A program made the translations under genes and the position numbers. Below the pieces are notes generated by a model. That model was given only the letters and a program-made list of their open reading frames with translations, searched no databases and had not been told where the DNA came from. This document shows, piece by piece, positions 47,402 to 55,378 of a stretch of 64,000 nt of DNA. How positions within the stretch are numbered: the first letter of the stretch is position 1; each line of letters begins with the position of its first letter. The stretch comes from Cohnella sp. GbtcB17 (GTDB lineage: Bacteria; Bacillota; Bacilli; Paenibacillales; Paenibacillaceae), in NCBI RefSeq assembly GCF_019091135.1, contig NZ_JAGXJW010000016.1, forward strand, positions 75,290 to 139,289, written 5' to 3'.

Positions 47402-48240
47402 ATCTTCTAAGCCTGAGAAGAGCGGCCGACTCGGTCGGCATTCCCCGCGTTCTGCGGCAGCTCGTGCGGTTCGGCTGGGTGCAGTCGCTATCCTGCGTAT
47501 TTCCCGTCGTCATCTTCGTCTCCCTCGCCGTGACGCAGCAGTTCTCCCTGCCGTGGCTGCCTCGCTATGACTGGCTGCTGATCATCTGTCTGGCCATGCA
47601 GGCCTGGATGCTGCTCGCCGGACTCGAAACACGCGACGAGCTGAAGGTGATCACCGTCTTCCACTTGATCGGCCTCGCGCTGGAGCTGTTCAAGGTGCAT
47701 ATGGGGTCCTGGTCCTACCCCGAAGAGGGCTGGACGAAGGTCGGCGGCGTACCGCTTTACAGCGGCTTCATGTATGCCAGCGTAGCCAGTTACCTCTGCC
47801 AAGCATGGCGGCGTATGCAGGTTCGTCTGGAAGGTTGGCCGCCGCTCCGGCTGGCCGTCCCGCTTGCCGCCTCCATTTACCTGAACTTTTTTACGCATCA
47901 TTATTGGATCGACGTTCGCTGGTGTCTGTTCGCCCTCGTGCTCATCGTATTTCGGCGAGCCTGGGTGACCTACCAAGTCGGGCGCCGCCGCTATCGGATG
48001 CCGATCGTCCTCTCCTTCGCGCTGATCGGCTTCTTTATCTGGATCGCCGAGAACGTCGCCACCTTCTTCAGCGCCTGGCAATATCCGAACCAATCCGGCG
48101 CCTGGCATCTCGTCTCGCTGGGCAAGATCAGCTCCTGGCTGCTGCTCGTCATCATCAGTTTTCTCATCGTCGCCTCGCTGAAGCTGTACAAGGGTCGGCG
48201 GCTTCCCGAAGCTCCCGGCGACCGCTATTCTGCCTTCTGA
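47398..48240 (+). CDS. DUF817-family membrane protein
   Basis: A 280-residue protein with about eight helices. Family-type motifs are ELFKVHMGSWSYPEE, VPLYSGFMYASVASYLCQAW, YLNFFTHHYWIDVRW and WIAENVATFFSAWQYPNQ. DUF817 members are of unknown function; the buried His/Trp-rich segments suggest a catalytic or carotenoid/lipid-related role, which is speculation. The start overlaps the HTH stop by 4 bp (ATGA), so it is the third gene of the operon and translationally coupled. Confidence 0.87.
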   Translation: MNLLSLRRAADSVGIPRVLRQLVRFGWVQSLSCVFPVVIFVSLAVTQQFSLPWLPRYDWLLIICLAMQAWMLLAGLETRDELKVITVFHLIGLALELFKVHMGSWSYPEEGWTKVGGVPLYSGFMYASVASYLCQAWRRMQVRLEGWPPLRLAVPLAASIYLNFFTHHYWIDVRWCLFALVLIVFRRAWVTYQVGRRRYRMPIVLSFALIGFFIWIAENVATFFSAWQYPNQSGAWHLVSLGKISSWLLLVIISFLIVASLKLYKGRRLPEAPGDRYSAF

Positions 48241-48345
48241 TTTATACGCTAACGGCCGTCGCCTACAGCAGGATTCAACACGCAGGTGTCGAATTTTGGC
48301 TATAGGCGAAGGAAGTTAGCTTAAATTGGAAAGGTTGGAACGACC

Positions 48346-49767
48346 ATGCCGCGTTCACCCCGCGTTTTAATCAGCACCATGTCGATAACGTCCGTCGTTC
48401 TCCTCCTGGCCTACGCCTATCTGGCCTCTTTTCCAGGCCACGATAAGATGTGGGACCTGCCTCGTTTCCACTTTTACGTCATTTCACCGACGCTTCTGGC
48501 TTTGGCAATCAGCGCGATCGTCCTGGGCTGGACGGGGATTCGGCTGCGGGACATGAGCGTCCTCATGCTGGCGCTGGCCATCTTCTCGCTGAACGGTTTT
48601 TTTCTGATTCACGCGCTGTCTACGCCTGGGTTCATTATCGACGACCAATACCACCTGGCCGGCGTCGCCTCGCAAATCGCGTTAACGACCTGCTCGGCCT
48701 GGATCCTTCTCTCCACGCTGTCTTCGGACCAACCTTTTATTCGGCTCTTGTCCAAGCATCGGCGGCGCATCGTCGTCGGCTGGGTAACGCTGATCGTTCT
48801 GTTGAACGTTGTTGCACTGGTGAATCCCGACCTTTCCGAATTCATTCCGATCGATATCGAGCCGCTGAATTATGTCATGGCCGCGCTTACCGTCCTCCTG
48901 TACGTGTTCGCCGCTATCCGGTATTACCGGCAATTCCGGATCGTCCAATTTCCTCTGCATGCCGCCATCGTCTTCGGCTCGGTACTGCTGGCGATCACGG
49001 AATGCTTCATGATCAGCACGATGATGTGGACCCTGGCCTGGTGGCTGTACCATGTCGTCCTCGCTGCGTCCGCGCTCCTGCTGCTGTACGGCATCATCGC
49101 CCAATATCGGTCGAACGTCGCCGTGACGCAGACTGTCCAGCAGGGCGACCGCCGTTCGTCGCAAGGTCCGCTGCGCATCAGCATCTCCGGGAGCATGCAG
49201 GAATTGATCGCGGCCACGGAAACGAAGGACGCTTATACGGCGGGCCATAATTATCGCGTCGCGATGTACGGCGTGCAGCTGGCCCAAGCCATGAAGCTCG
49301 ATCCCGAGCTGCTGCTGGCGCTCGCCCGCGGCGGACTCATTCACGACGTCGGGAAGACGCAGACGCCGAGCGAGATTCTGTACAAGCCGGGAAAACTGGA
49401 TCCGGACGAACGGCTCATCATCGAGCAGCATCCGGTGGCCGGCTACGAGATGTGCAAGTATATTGGCTTCATGACCGAGGAGCTGTCCGTCATCCGACAC
49501 CATCACGAAAAGTGGGACGGCACGGGCTATCCGGACAAGCTGAAGGGCACGGAGATCTCGCTGCCCGCGAGAATCCTGGCCGTCGCGGATGTGTACGACG
49601 CATTGACGTCGCGCAGAGCCTATCGCGAGCCGTGGCCGCAGGAGCGTGCGCTGCAAGTCATCGTCGAGGGAAGCGGCACGCACTTCGATCCCGATTGCGT
49701 CTCGGCCTTCGTCAAGCTTTGCGAGCGCGGCGAATTGTTCGTTCCTGAAGGAAGCGGCGCCAAGTAA
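48346..49767 (+). CDS. membrane HD-GYP domain protein (c-di-GMP phosphodiesterase type)
   Basis: A 473-residue protein. Residues about 8-255 hold seven or eight helices of an unrecognised membrane sensor. The HD-GYP domain spans about 280-470: the metal pair in GGLIHDVGKTQTP, then HPVAGYEMCKYIGF, HHHEKWDGTGYPDKLKG (the GYP motif is present as GTGYP), and ARILAVADVYDALTSRRAYR. HD-GYP enzymes hydrolyse cyclic di-GMP. It is followed 24 nt later by the gene at 49792 and may form an operon with it. The ligand of the membrane sensor is unknown. Confidence 0.9.
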   Translation: MPRSPRVLISTMSITSVVLLLAYAYLASFPGHDKMWDLPRFHFYVISPTLLALAISAIVLGWTGIRLRDMSVLMLALAIFSLNGFFLIHALSTPGFIIDDQYHLAGVASQIALTTCSAWILLSTLSSDQPFIRLLSKHRRRIVVGWVTLIVLLNVVALVNPDLSEFIPIDIEPLNYVMAALTVLLYVFAAIRYYRQFRIVQFPLHAAIVFGSVLLAITECFMISTMMWTLAWWLYHVVLAASALLLLYGIIAQYRSNVAVTQTVQQGDRRSSQGPLRISISGSMQELIAATETKDAYTAGHNYRVAMYGVQLAQAMKLDPELLLALARGGLIHDVGKTQTPSEILYKPGKLDPDERLIIEQHPVAGYEMCKYIGFMTEELSVIRHHHEKWDGTGYPDKLKGTEISLPARILAVADVYDALTSRRAYREPWPQERALQVIVEGSGTHFDPDCVSAFVKLCERGELFVPEGSGAK

Positions 49768-49791
49768 CCTTAAATTCGGGGGAGGAGCAAA

Positions 49792-51456
49792 ATGAACGAC
49801 GCTGTAGAAGCCCTTTTGCATGACGTATGGAAGGAAATCGCCGGCATCTATGCGCGAGAGCGTGCGAGGATCGACGGCATTAAGAACTTCAGCGCCTTGC
49901 AGGCGGGGATCAAAGATTATTTGCGAGTCGCTTGGAGAAAACGGGTCGAGCGTTCGGAATACGGGACCCTTTATATCGACGTGGAAAGACCGTTCTCCTG
50001 GAGCGACAGCTCCTACACGATCGAAGCGGGGTCTTACATGACGGAGCTGACCGGCGAGCTGCTGACCGAAGCGTTTTTCCCCGCGCTGTGCGAGCGCGTA
50101 GATCGACTGTTCCGCTCGGAGGAGCTCGGCCCCCGCTTCTTCGATTACCGGATGGAATTGGTACTCGAATTCGAGCAAAGCGATGCCGAACGGAAGCTGA
50201 CGCGCCACCTCGTCAATCAGCCTAAGCTCGAAGCGCTTCGAACGTCGTTGGACCGTTTTATCGAAACGAAGATTAAATCCGAGCCGCCCGTGCTGCCGAA
50301 GCCAAGCGACTTGTTCTTCTTCGCCCATCACCTCGTAAATCCCGATCTGACGACGCAGCGGGTGTCCGAGATCGATCCATTGCTCCGGCGTCTGTCCAAT
50401 AAGATGCAGCCCTACCCGCAGCGCCTGCAGGAGTGGGTGGGTCAATATAGTTCGGCCTTCAAGGCGTGGGCGCGGGAGGATTTTCTGCCGCGGTACTTTA
50501 TCGGCGCCGACGATTACGGGCACGATTGGCAGCTGAAGGCTGAACCGGAACGACAAGCCGTGGACGATGCCGAGATGGACTTTTTCCTTTATGCCGCTTT
50601 GAAGGTCGGGGCGATTGAGCCGGACACCCGGCAGCGCTATCTGGTTCTGGCGGAACGGCTGGGCTCGGATCAGGCTTCGCAGTACATGAAGATCGGAAGC
50701 GGCAAATTCGAGAGCGCGTATCGGGGTGCGCAGGTCGACTGCAGCTGCAACGACATCTCGCAGACGATCGAGATCCGTATCCGCTCCGAAGAGGAGAAAG
50801 CGTACGAGGAGGCGTTGGACTACATCATCGGCCTCCTGCGACAGGGTTTTCCGAAGGGCTACGAGCTGAAGTTAAAAACGACCCAAAAGCATGCGCTGCC
50901 GATGCCGAAGCTGGCCAAGTCGAAGCTGCATCAGTTTTTTGCCAATGCGCTGACCTATCCCGGACTCTACCCCAAGCTGGCGGAATATGCAGAAGCGGCC
51001 ATGGAGGAATTCGCCTGGTATCGGGACGTGGAACCGAGCGAAAAGTCGGTCATGCCGGGCACCTACGCCGTTTTCGGACTCGGCTTGTACAGCGAATCTT
51101 ACTTCCCGCTGGTCTGCCGTTACATGACGCTGGTGGACACGGAGCATCAGATGGCGCAGGACGGTTATGCCAAAGCGTTCGTCGATGCGCATGGCGTAAA
51201 GCCCGAACTGATGCCGGTCCTCGTCGCCATTTTGCTGGCCGGCAACGAGGATGCGACGCCGGTCAAAAACATCGGCATCGACCGTCCCGAGCTGGCCGAA
51301 GCGCTGGCGCAAGCCCTGCAGGATAAAAAGCGGCATGAACGCGAGATGGCCCTGAGCCGGATCTTCGGCAGCGCGGACAAGCTGGCCAAAGCCGTCCGGC
51401 AAGCGCAGCCGCCCTTGAAGGAGGGGCTCGCGCGTTTGTCGGCGCTTCTCGGATAA
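49792..51456 (+). CDS. large soluble protein, DUF6138-like
   Basis: A 554-residue protein without signal peptide or membrane helix. It is helical and rich in charged residues, with long family-like segments (IKDYLRVAWRKRVERSEYGTLYIDVERPFSW, SDLFFFAHHLVNPDLTTQRV, VDCSCNDISQTIEIRIRSEEEKAY, MPGTYAVFGLGLYSESYFPLV). I place it tentatively in DUF6138 from memory of this layout; no catalytic motif is evident. The ribosome site is GGGGGAGG. It lies 24 nt after the HD-GYP gene, so a shared transcript is likely. It ends in a strong convergent terminator. Confidence 0.6.
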   Translation: MNDAVEALLHDVWKEIAGIYARERARIDGIKNFSALQAGIKDYLRVAWRKRVERSEYGTLYIDVERPFSWSDSSYTIEAGSYMTELTGELLTEAFFPALCERVDRLFRSEELGPRFFDYRMELVLEFEQSDAERKLTRHLVNQPKLEALRTSLDRFIETKIKSEPPVLPKPSDLFFFAHHLVNPDLTTQRVSEIDPLLRRLSNKMQPYPQRLQEWVGQYSSAFKAWAREDFLPRYFIGADDYGHDWQLKAEPERQAVDDAEMDFFLYAALKVGAIEPDTRQRYLVLAERLGSDQASQYMKIGSGKFESAYRGAQVDCSCNDISQTIEIRIRSEEEKAYEEALDYIIGLLRQGFPKGYELKLKTTQKHALPMPKLAKSKLHQFFANALTYPGLYPKLAEYAEAAMEEFAWYRDVEPSEKSVMPGTYAVFGLGLYSESYFPLVCRYMTLVDTEHQMAQDGYAKAFVDAHGVKPELMPVLVAILLAGNEDATPVKNIGIDRPELAEALAQALQDKKRHEREMALSRIFGSADKLAKAVRQAQPPLKEGLARLSALLG

Positions 51457-51470
51457 GACTCCAGCAAACG

Positions 51471-51527
51471 AAAAACGGCTCTTCTGGCGAACGCTGTGCG
51501 CGCGCCCGTCCGAAGAGCCGTTTTTTA
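51471..51527. terminator. bidirectional terminator
   Basis: A 14-bp stem (51471-51484 with 51512-51525) with A- and T-runs, between the convergent genes ending at 51456 and 51525. Confidence 0.85.
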
Positions 51528-52562
51528 TTTGTCATGATTCGCGATCGCTTCCTTGACCTGCCGAAGGTCTCCGGCGATGCGATAGGAGCCCCGCAGCGGC
51601 ATATAACCCAGGCTTTGATTGACTTTAAGGATCGCACCGTTTAAAGAATCGTTGTCCGTCTTCAAGTAGGCGGCGCCATGCCGCTTCGCGAGTTGAACGG
51701 CGCGGATCTTCAGCGCTTGCGCGATCTTGCGGCCCCGGTATTCCCGGCAGACGCCGGTATATTCGTGATACATCCCGCCGGTCGCTTCCTTGTAAGGAAT
51801 ATTCGATACGGCGATGTACCGGCCGTCCTTCACGTCCACCGCGAGCAATACCCGTTCGGGGGCGTAACCCTCGACCCGCAAGTACCACTTCGTCCATTCC
51901 GCCCGGTCGGGCACCTCGCCCATGAATCCCGGAATATCGGCGAGCGTCTCCAGGTACACCTGATAGATCTTTGCTTCGTTTTCTTCCGTCTCGCCTTCTT
52001 CCGCAAAGGTCCGGATGCGGATACCTCCCGCTTCGAGCCGCTCGAACAGGCCGGTCTCGTTCAGGATTTCCGGCTTCGCGGTCTCGAGTTCCAGCACGGA
52101 TTGAAAGGCATGCCTTTCCACCGCGAATCCGTTCCGTTCGGCGAAGGCGCGCGCCCCCGAATCGTCGTCCCAGATCTCCGAAACAAGGTTGACGGCGCCC
52201 AGCCCTTCGCCCCACTGCACCAGATGACGAAGAAGCTGGCTGCCGATCCCTTTTCCGCGATATTCTTTGTTCACGACGACCGTGTTGTTAAGATAACCCG
52301 ACTCGGTCCAGGGCGCCCGCCACGACCAGACATAGCCGACGATCCGATCGTCCTCGGCGACGGCGACATGGCGCGTGCGGTCATAGCCGGCCAGCAGCCC
52401 GTTGTCGTCCATATACGTATGTCCGACCTCATACAGGTTCGCATCGTCTTCCTTCAGGCGCTCGGCGGATATCGGCTCAGAGAAATAGGTATTCAACAGC
52501 GCCGCCAAACCTTCATAATCTTCAGGTACCTTCAAAGGACGCAGCTCGTAACGCTCTATCAT
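51525..52562 (-). CDS. acetyltransferase with two GNAT domains
   Basis: A 345-residue protein with tandem GNAT folds. Domain 1 (about 1-165) has the acetyl-CoA loop VVNKEYRGKGIGSQLLRHLV; domain 2 (about 180-345) has TGVCREYRGRKIAQALKIRAVQ. ARAFAERNGF and ILKVNQSLGYMPLRGSY are the matching C-terminal motifs. Both loops look functional; in many such tandem proteins one half has lost binding. The ATG at 52562 has GGCGGAGAG upstream. The acceptor is unknown; resemblance is to mycothiol synthase-like double GNATs in layout only. Confidence 0.87.
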   Translation of the reverse strand: MIERYELRPLKVPEDYEGLAALLNTYFSEPISAERLKEDDANLYEVGHTYMDDNGLLAGYDRTRHVAVAEDDRIVGYVWSWRAPWTESGYLNNTVVVNKEYRGKGIGSQLLRHLVQWGEGLGAVNLVSEIWDDDSGARAFAERNGFAVERHAFQSVLELETAKPEILNETGLFERLEAGGIRIRTFAEEGETEENEAKIYQVYLETLADIPGFMGEVPDRAEWTKWYLRVEGYAPERVLLAVDVKDGRYIAVSNIPYKEATGGMYHEYTGVCREYRGRKIAQALKIRAVQLAKRHGAAYLKTDNDSLNGAILKVNQSLGYMPLRGSYRIAGDLRQVKEAIANHDK

Positions 52563-52633
52563 GCGCTCTCCGCCTTTTTTATCCAGCATAGCATGTCCTT
52601 ACCGGAATTGTCCCGGAAAATCCGATTAGAAGG

Positions 52634-53476
52634 TCACTGCCCCTTTGGAAAATCCGTCGAGAAGGCGAGCTCCCGCTGCGCCTCAAGCTCCGCGAGACGG
52701 CCGGTGAGCGCACGATGGATCGCCTGGTAGGAGTCGCTCCCCAGCGCGATCCGCTTCGGCGCCGGATGCTGGTCGACGCTGTCGATCATGATCTTGGCCA
52801 TCTTCCCGGGGTCTCCCATCGATACGGCTGTCTTATCCTCGGCGATCCGCCTCGCGCCCGCAGCCGGAGAGATATCGTAGGCCTCCATCCGCGGCCCCAG
52901 CTTCAAGCTGTGATGCCTGAAATTTGTGCGCGCTCCGCCCGGCTCTACGATGGTCACGCCGATGTTGAACGGCGCCACTTCCTGCATCACGGCTTCGGCA
53001 AAGCCCTCGATCCCCCATTTTGTCGCATGGTACAAGGAGCCTCCCGGGAAAGCGGCTTGGCCGCCTACCGTAGAGAGCTGAATGATTCGACCGCCGCCCT
53101 GCGCGCGCAAGTGCGGCAGCGCAGCGCGCACCAGCTGGATGGAGCCGACGAGATTGGTGTTGATCTGATGGACAATCTGCTCGTCGGTCAACTCCTCCGC
53201 CGCGCCGATCAGCCCGTAGCCCGCATTGCTGACCACCACGTCAATGCGGCCTAACTGCTCGAATGCCTTGTTCACAACCGTATAAATACCCGCCGTATCC
53301 GTCACGTCCAGCTTCGCGACCCACAGCCGATCGCCGTATGCCGCCTTCAGATCGTCCGCCGCCTGTAGATTGCGGACCGTGCCCGCGACGCGGTCGCCCC
53401 GCTCCAGCAATTGCTCGGTCATATGCCGGCCGAAGCCGCTGCTGATTCCCGTGATCAGCCAAGTCCGTTGTGCCAT
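52634..53476 (-). CDS. SDR-family oxidoreductase
   Basis: A 280-residue short-chain dehydrogenase. It has TGISSGFGRHMTEQLLERGDRVAGTVRN at the N-terminus (17-beta-HSD-like), NAGYG, the Ser in IIQLSTVGGQA and the YHATKWGIEGF Tyr/Lys pair. The C-terminus (KRIALGSDSYQAIHRAL) is typical of the subgroup often annotated as SDR with divergent TetR. It is transcribed divergently from the TetR gene at 53621, and two TetR-type palindromes lie between them, so repression by that TetR is likely. Confidence 0.92.
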   Translation of the reverse strand: MAQRTWLITGISSGFGRHMTEQLLERGDRVAGTVRNLQAADDLKAAYGDRLWVAKLDVTDTAGIYTVVNKAFEQLGRIDVVVSNAGYGLIGAAEELTDEQIVHQINTNLVGSIQLVRAALPHLRAQGGGRIIQLSTVGGQAAFPGGSLYHATKWGIEGFAEAVMQEVAPFNIGVTIVEPGGARTNFRHHSLKLGPRMEAYDISPAAGARRIAEDKTAVSMGDPGKMAKIMIDSVDQHPAPKRIALGSDSYQAIHRALTGRLAELEAQRELAFSTDFPKGQ

Positions 53477-53512
53477 CGTTGATAACCTTCTTTCTTGGGT
53501 TCCGATCTATAT

Positions 53513-53532
53513 ATAACTAACCGGTTAGTTAT
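53513..53532. promoter_or_regulatory. TetR operator 1, perfect 20-bp palindrome
   Basis: ATAACTAACCGGTTAGTTAT, perfect over all 20 bp, 37 nt from the SDR start. Its centre is 29 bp from that of operator 2. Confidence 0.85.
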
Positions 53533-53545
53533 AATATAAAATGTT

Positions 53546-53557
53546 CTAACCGGTTAG
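53546..53557. promoter_or_regulatory. TetR operator 2, CTAACCGGTTAG
   Basis: A 12-bp perfect palindrome sharing the AACCGGTT core with operator 1, on the tetR side of the divergent region. Confidence 0.8.
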
Positions 53558-53620
53558 TCAAGTGGTATACTATCCACGAACGAAGGGGCAGGTCCCATAT
53601 AAGGTAAGGATGATTGCAAA

Positions 53621-54199
53621 ATGAGAAATGCCGAAGCCTCGCGCGAGCGAATCCTGGACGCGGCAATGGAGGAGTTCTCCACCTATGGCATAGCCGGCGC
53701 CAGGGTCGATCGCATCGCCAAATCCGCCGGGTGCAATAAGAACCTGATCTACATCTACTTTGAGAGCAAAGAAATCCTCTTTACGACCGTCCTGCAAAAA
53801 AACCTCGAGCGCGCGTTCGAGGAAATTCCGTTCTCGCCGGACCGTCTCCCCGAATTCGCGGTCAACGTATTCGACTTTGCGATGACGCATTCCGACGTCA
53901 TGCGGCTGTTGATGTGGGCGAACCTGGAGCAGAAGACGGACAATCCGCCCCAACGGGAATCCGCCCATGAAGAGAAAATACGGCAAATCGGCGAGGCGCA
54001 AAGCGCCGGACGCATAGCATCGACGCTACCGCCCCCTTTTCTGCTAACGGCCATCATGACGATCGCGACCTCATGGGCCTCGACGAATCCCTTCGGCCCT
54101 TCGCTTAATCCGGAAGCCGCGAAGGACCGGGACGCCTTGCGGGCGTCCGTCGCCGGCGCCGTCGAGCGGTTGATTCGGACGGACCATCCGACGGACTGA
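53621..54199 (+). CDS. TetR-family transcriptional regulator
   Basis: A 192-residue repressor. The HTH is SRERILDAAMEEFSTYGIAGARVDRIAKSAGCNKNLIYIYFESKEILF. The C-terminal domain carries FAVNVFDFAMTHSDVMRLLMWANLEQ and a Pro-rich loop, resembling TetR_C subgroups that control divergent SDR or efflux genes. The start at 53621 is preceded by AAGGATGATTGCAAA, a moderate site. Regulation by its own product through the palindromes at 53513 and 53546 is very likely. Confidence 0.9.
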   Translation: MRNAEASRERILDAAMEEFSTYGIAGARVDRIAKSAGCNKNLIYIYFESKEILFTTVLQKNLERAFEEIPFSPDRLPEFAVNVFDFAMTHSDVMRLLMWANLEQKTDNPPQRESAHEEKIRQIGEAQSAGRIASTLPPPFLLTAIMTIATSWASTNPFGPSLNPEAAKDRDALRASVAGAVERLIRTDHPTD

Positions 54200-54234
54200 A
54201 CGGCGCTCTTTTGAAGCCGCCTGCGCGTACATGA

Positions 54235-54262
54235 CAAAAAACCCCCTCGACCAGCGAGGGGG
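54235..54262. terminator. bidirectional terminator
   Basis: Stem CCCCCTCG/CGAGGGGG with A-run on the plus side, between the convergent genes ending at 54199 and 54266. Confidence 0.87.
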
Positions 54263-54265
54263 AGA

Positions 54266-55378
54266 TCATGCGTATCGCTCATAAAGCTGCCGTACCTTCT
54301 CCGAGGGTTGCAGCCCAAGCTCCTGAAGCAGCAGCTGCGCGTAATGCGCGTAGTGGTTGTGAAAGGACTGCCTATCGCCCATCGCGCCGAACAGATGCAG
54401 CAGCAGCAAATTCGCGTCTTCGTCGAATTCATCGTGGGACACGACTTTCCGCGCGATCTGCGCCGCTTCACGGTATCGCTCCCGGCCCATCAGCCAGCCG
54501 GCCAGCCGCTTGGCGAAGGCGCCGTACACGATCGCCATCCGCTCGCGCTCCGCTATCGCCCATGCGTACGACTTGTTCTCGAACAGCCCGCCCGCATACT
54601 GCTTCTCCAACTCGACGGCTACCGCTACGTTCGTCCCGTCGATGTCGGACAATCGCCGGACGCCCTGCTCGAATCGAATAAAGTCGACGTCCGCTTGCTC
54701 CAGATCCAGGTTGTACTGCTCCTGCGCCGAGACGACCATGTCCTTGAGGCCTTGCGGCGAGAGCGCCTTTCTCAGCTGATAGACGGCCGTATGAAGATAC
54801 GTTTCCGCGTTTTTGAGAGGCATGTTCGAGAAGATGTCCTCCAAAATTCGAACCTTTGCGACGCTGCGGCCGCGATGGACGAGCAAATAGGCGAACAATT
54901 CCAGGCTCTTCTTGGACATCCACTTCACGGCGCCCGCCTGCTTGCTGCCGGCCTCCAGGCAACCGAGACCGCGAACCGTCAGCCGGTTCGAAGACGCGTC
55001 CGCCTCGCCTGCGGATGTATAGCGCTTGCCGGCCGCTCTGGCAATCGTCTGCTCCAGTCGGATTCTGGAGATCGGCTTCACCATATAATCGAGCGGATAA
55101 ACGTCGTACGCTTCAATGGCATAATCCGCATGCGACGTCGTAAACACGATATCGAGATCGGCGCGAGCCGCGCGCAAGCTGCGGGCAAGCGCCAGCCCGT
55201 CGTCCGCGGCGATCCGGATGTCGAGGAAAGCAAGATCCACGTTCCCCTCGCGGACGAGGTCTAGTACGCCCTCCGCGCTCTCGAAGCAGCCCGCTAGCGC
55301 AACGCCTTCCACTTTCGACAGCAGCCGCTTCATCGCGAGCCGCATGGCCGGTTCGTCGTCCACGATGAGCACTCTCAT
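54266..55378 (-). CDS. response regulator with winged-helix and BTAD (SARP-like) output (module 2)
   Basis: A 370-residue regulator. Receiver: LIVDDEPAMRLAMKRLLSKVEG, phospho-acceptor Asp in LAFLDIRIAADDG, and Lys in MVKPIS. Winged helix: GAVKWMSKKSLELFAYLLVHRG with TAVYQLRKALSPQG and VVSAQEQYNLDLE. BTAD: FENKSYAWAIAERERMAIVYGAFAKRL ... HYAQLLLQELGLQPSEKV. It aligns without major gaps to the 371-residue regulator at 32595. The ATG at 55378 overlaps the kinase stop by 4 bp (ATGA); the longer frame to 55444 lies inside the kinase. Last gene of the second module, ending in a terminator. Confidence 0.9.
   Translation of the reverse strand: MRVLIVDDEPAMRLAMKRLLSKVEGVALAGCFESAEGVLDLVREGNVDLAFLDIRIAADDGLALARSLRAARADLDIVFTTSHADYAIEAYDVYPLDYMVKPISRIRLEQTIARAAGKRYTSAGEADASSNRLTVRGLGCLEAGSKQAGAVKWMSKKSLELFAYLLVHRGRSVAKVRILEDIFSNMPLKNAETYLHTAVYQLRKALSPQGLKDMVVSAQEQYNLDLEQADVDFIRFEQGVRRLSDIDGTNVAVAVELEKQYAGGLFENKSYAWAIAERERMAIVYGAFAKRLAGWLMGRERYREAAQIARKVVSHDEFDEDANLLLLHLFGAMGDRQSFHNHYAHYAQLLLQELGLQPSEKVRQLYERYA

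Noticed and set aside
48682..50556. 624-codon open frame on the minus strand
   Set aside because: It lies antisense to the HD-GYP and DUF6138-like genes, which have recognised domains and ribosome sites; high G+C keeps antisense frames open.
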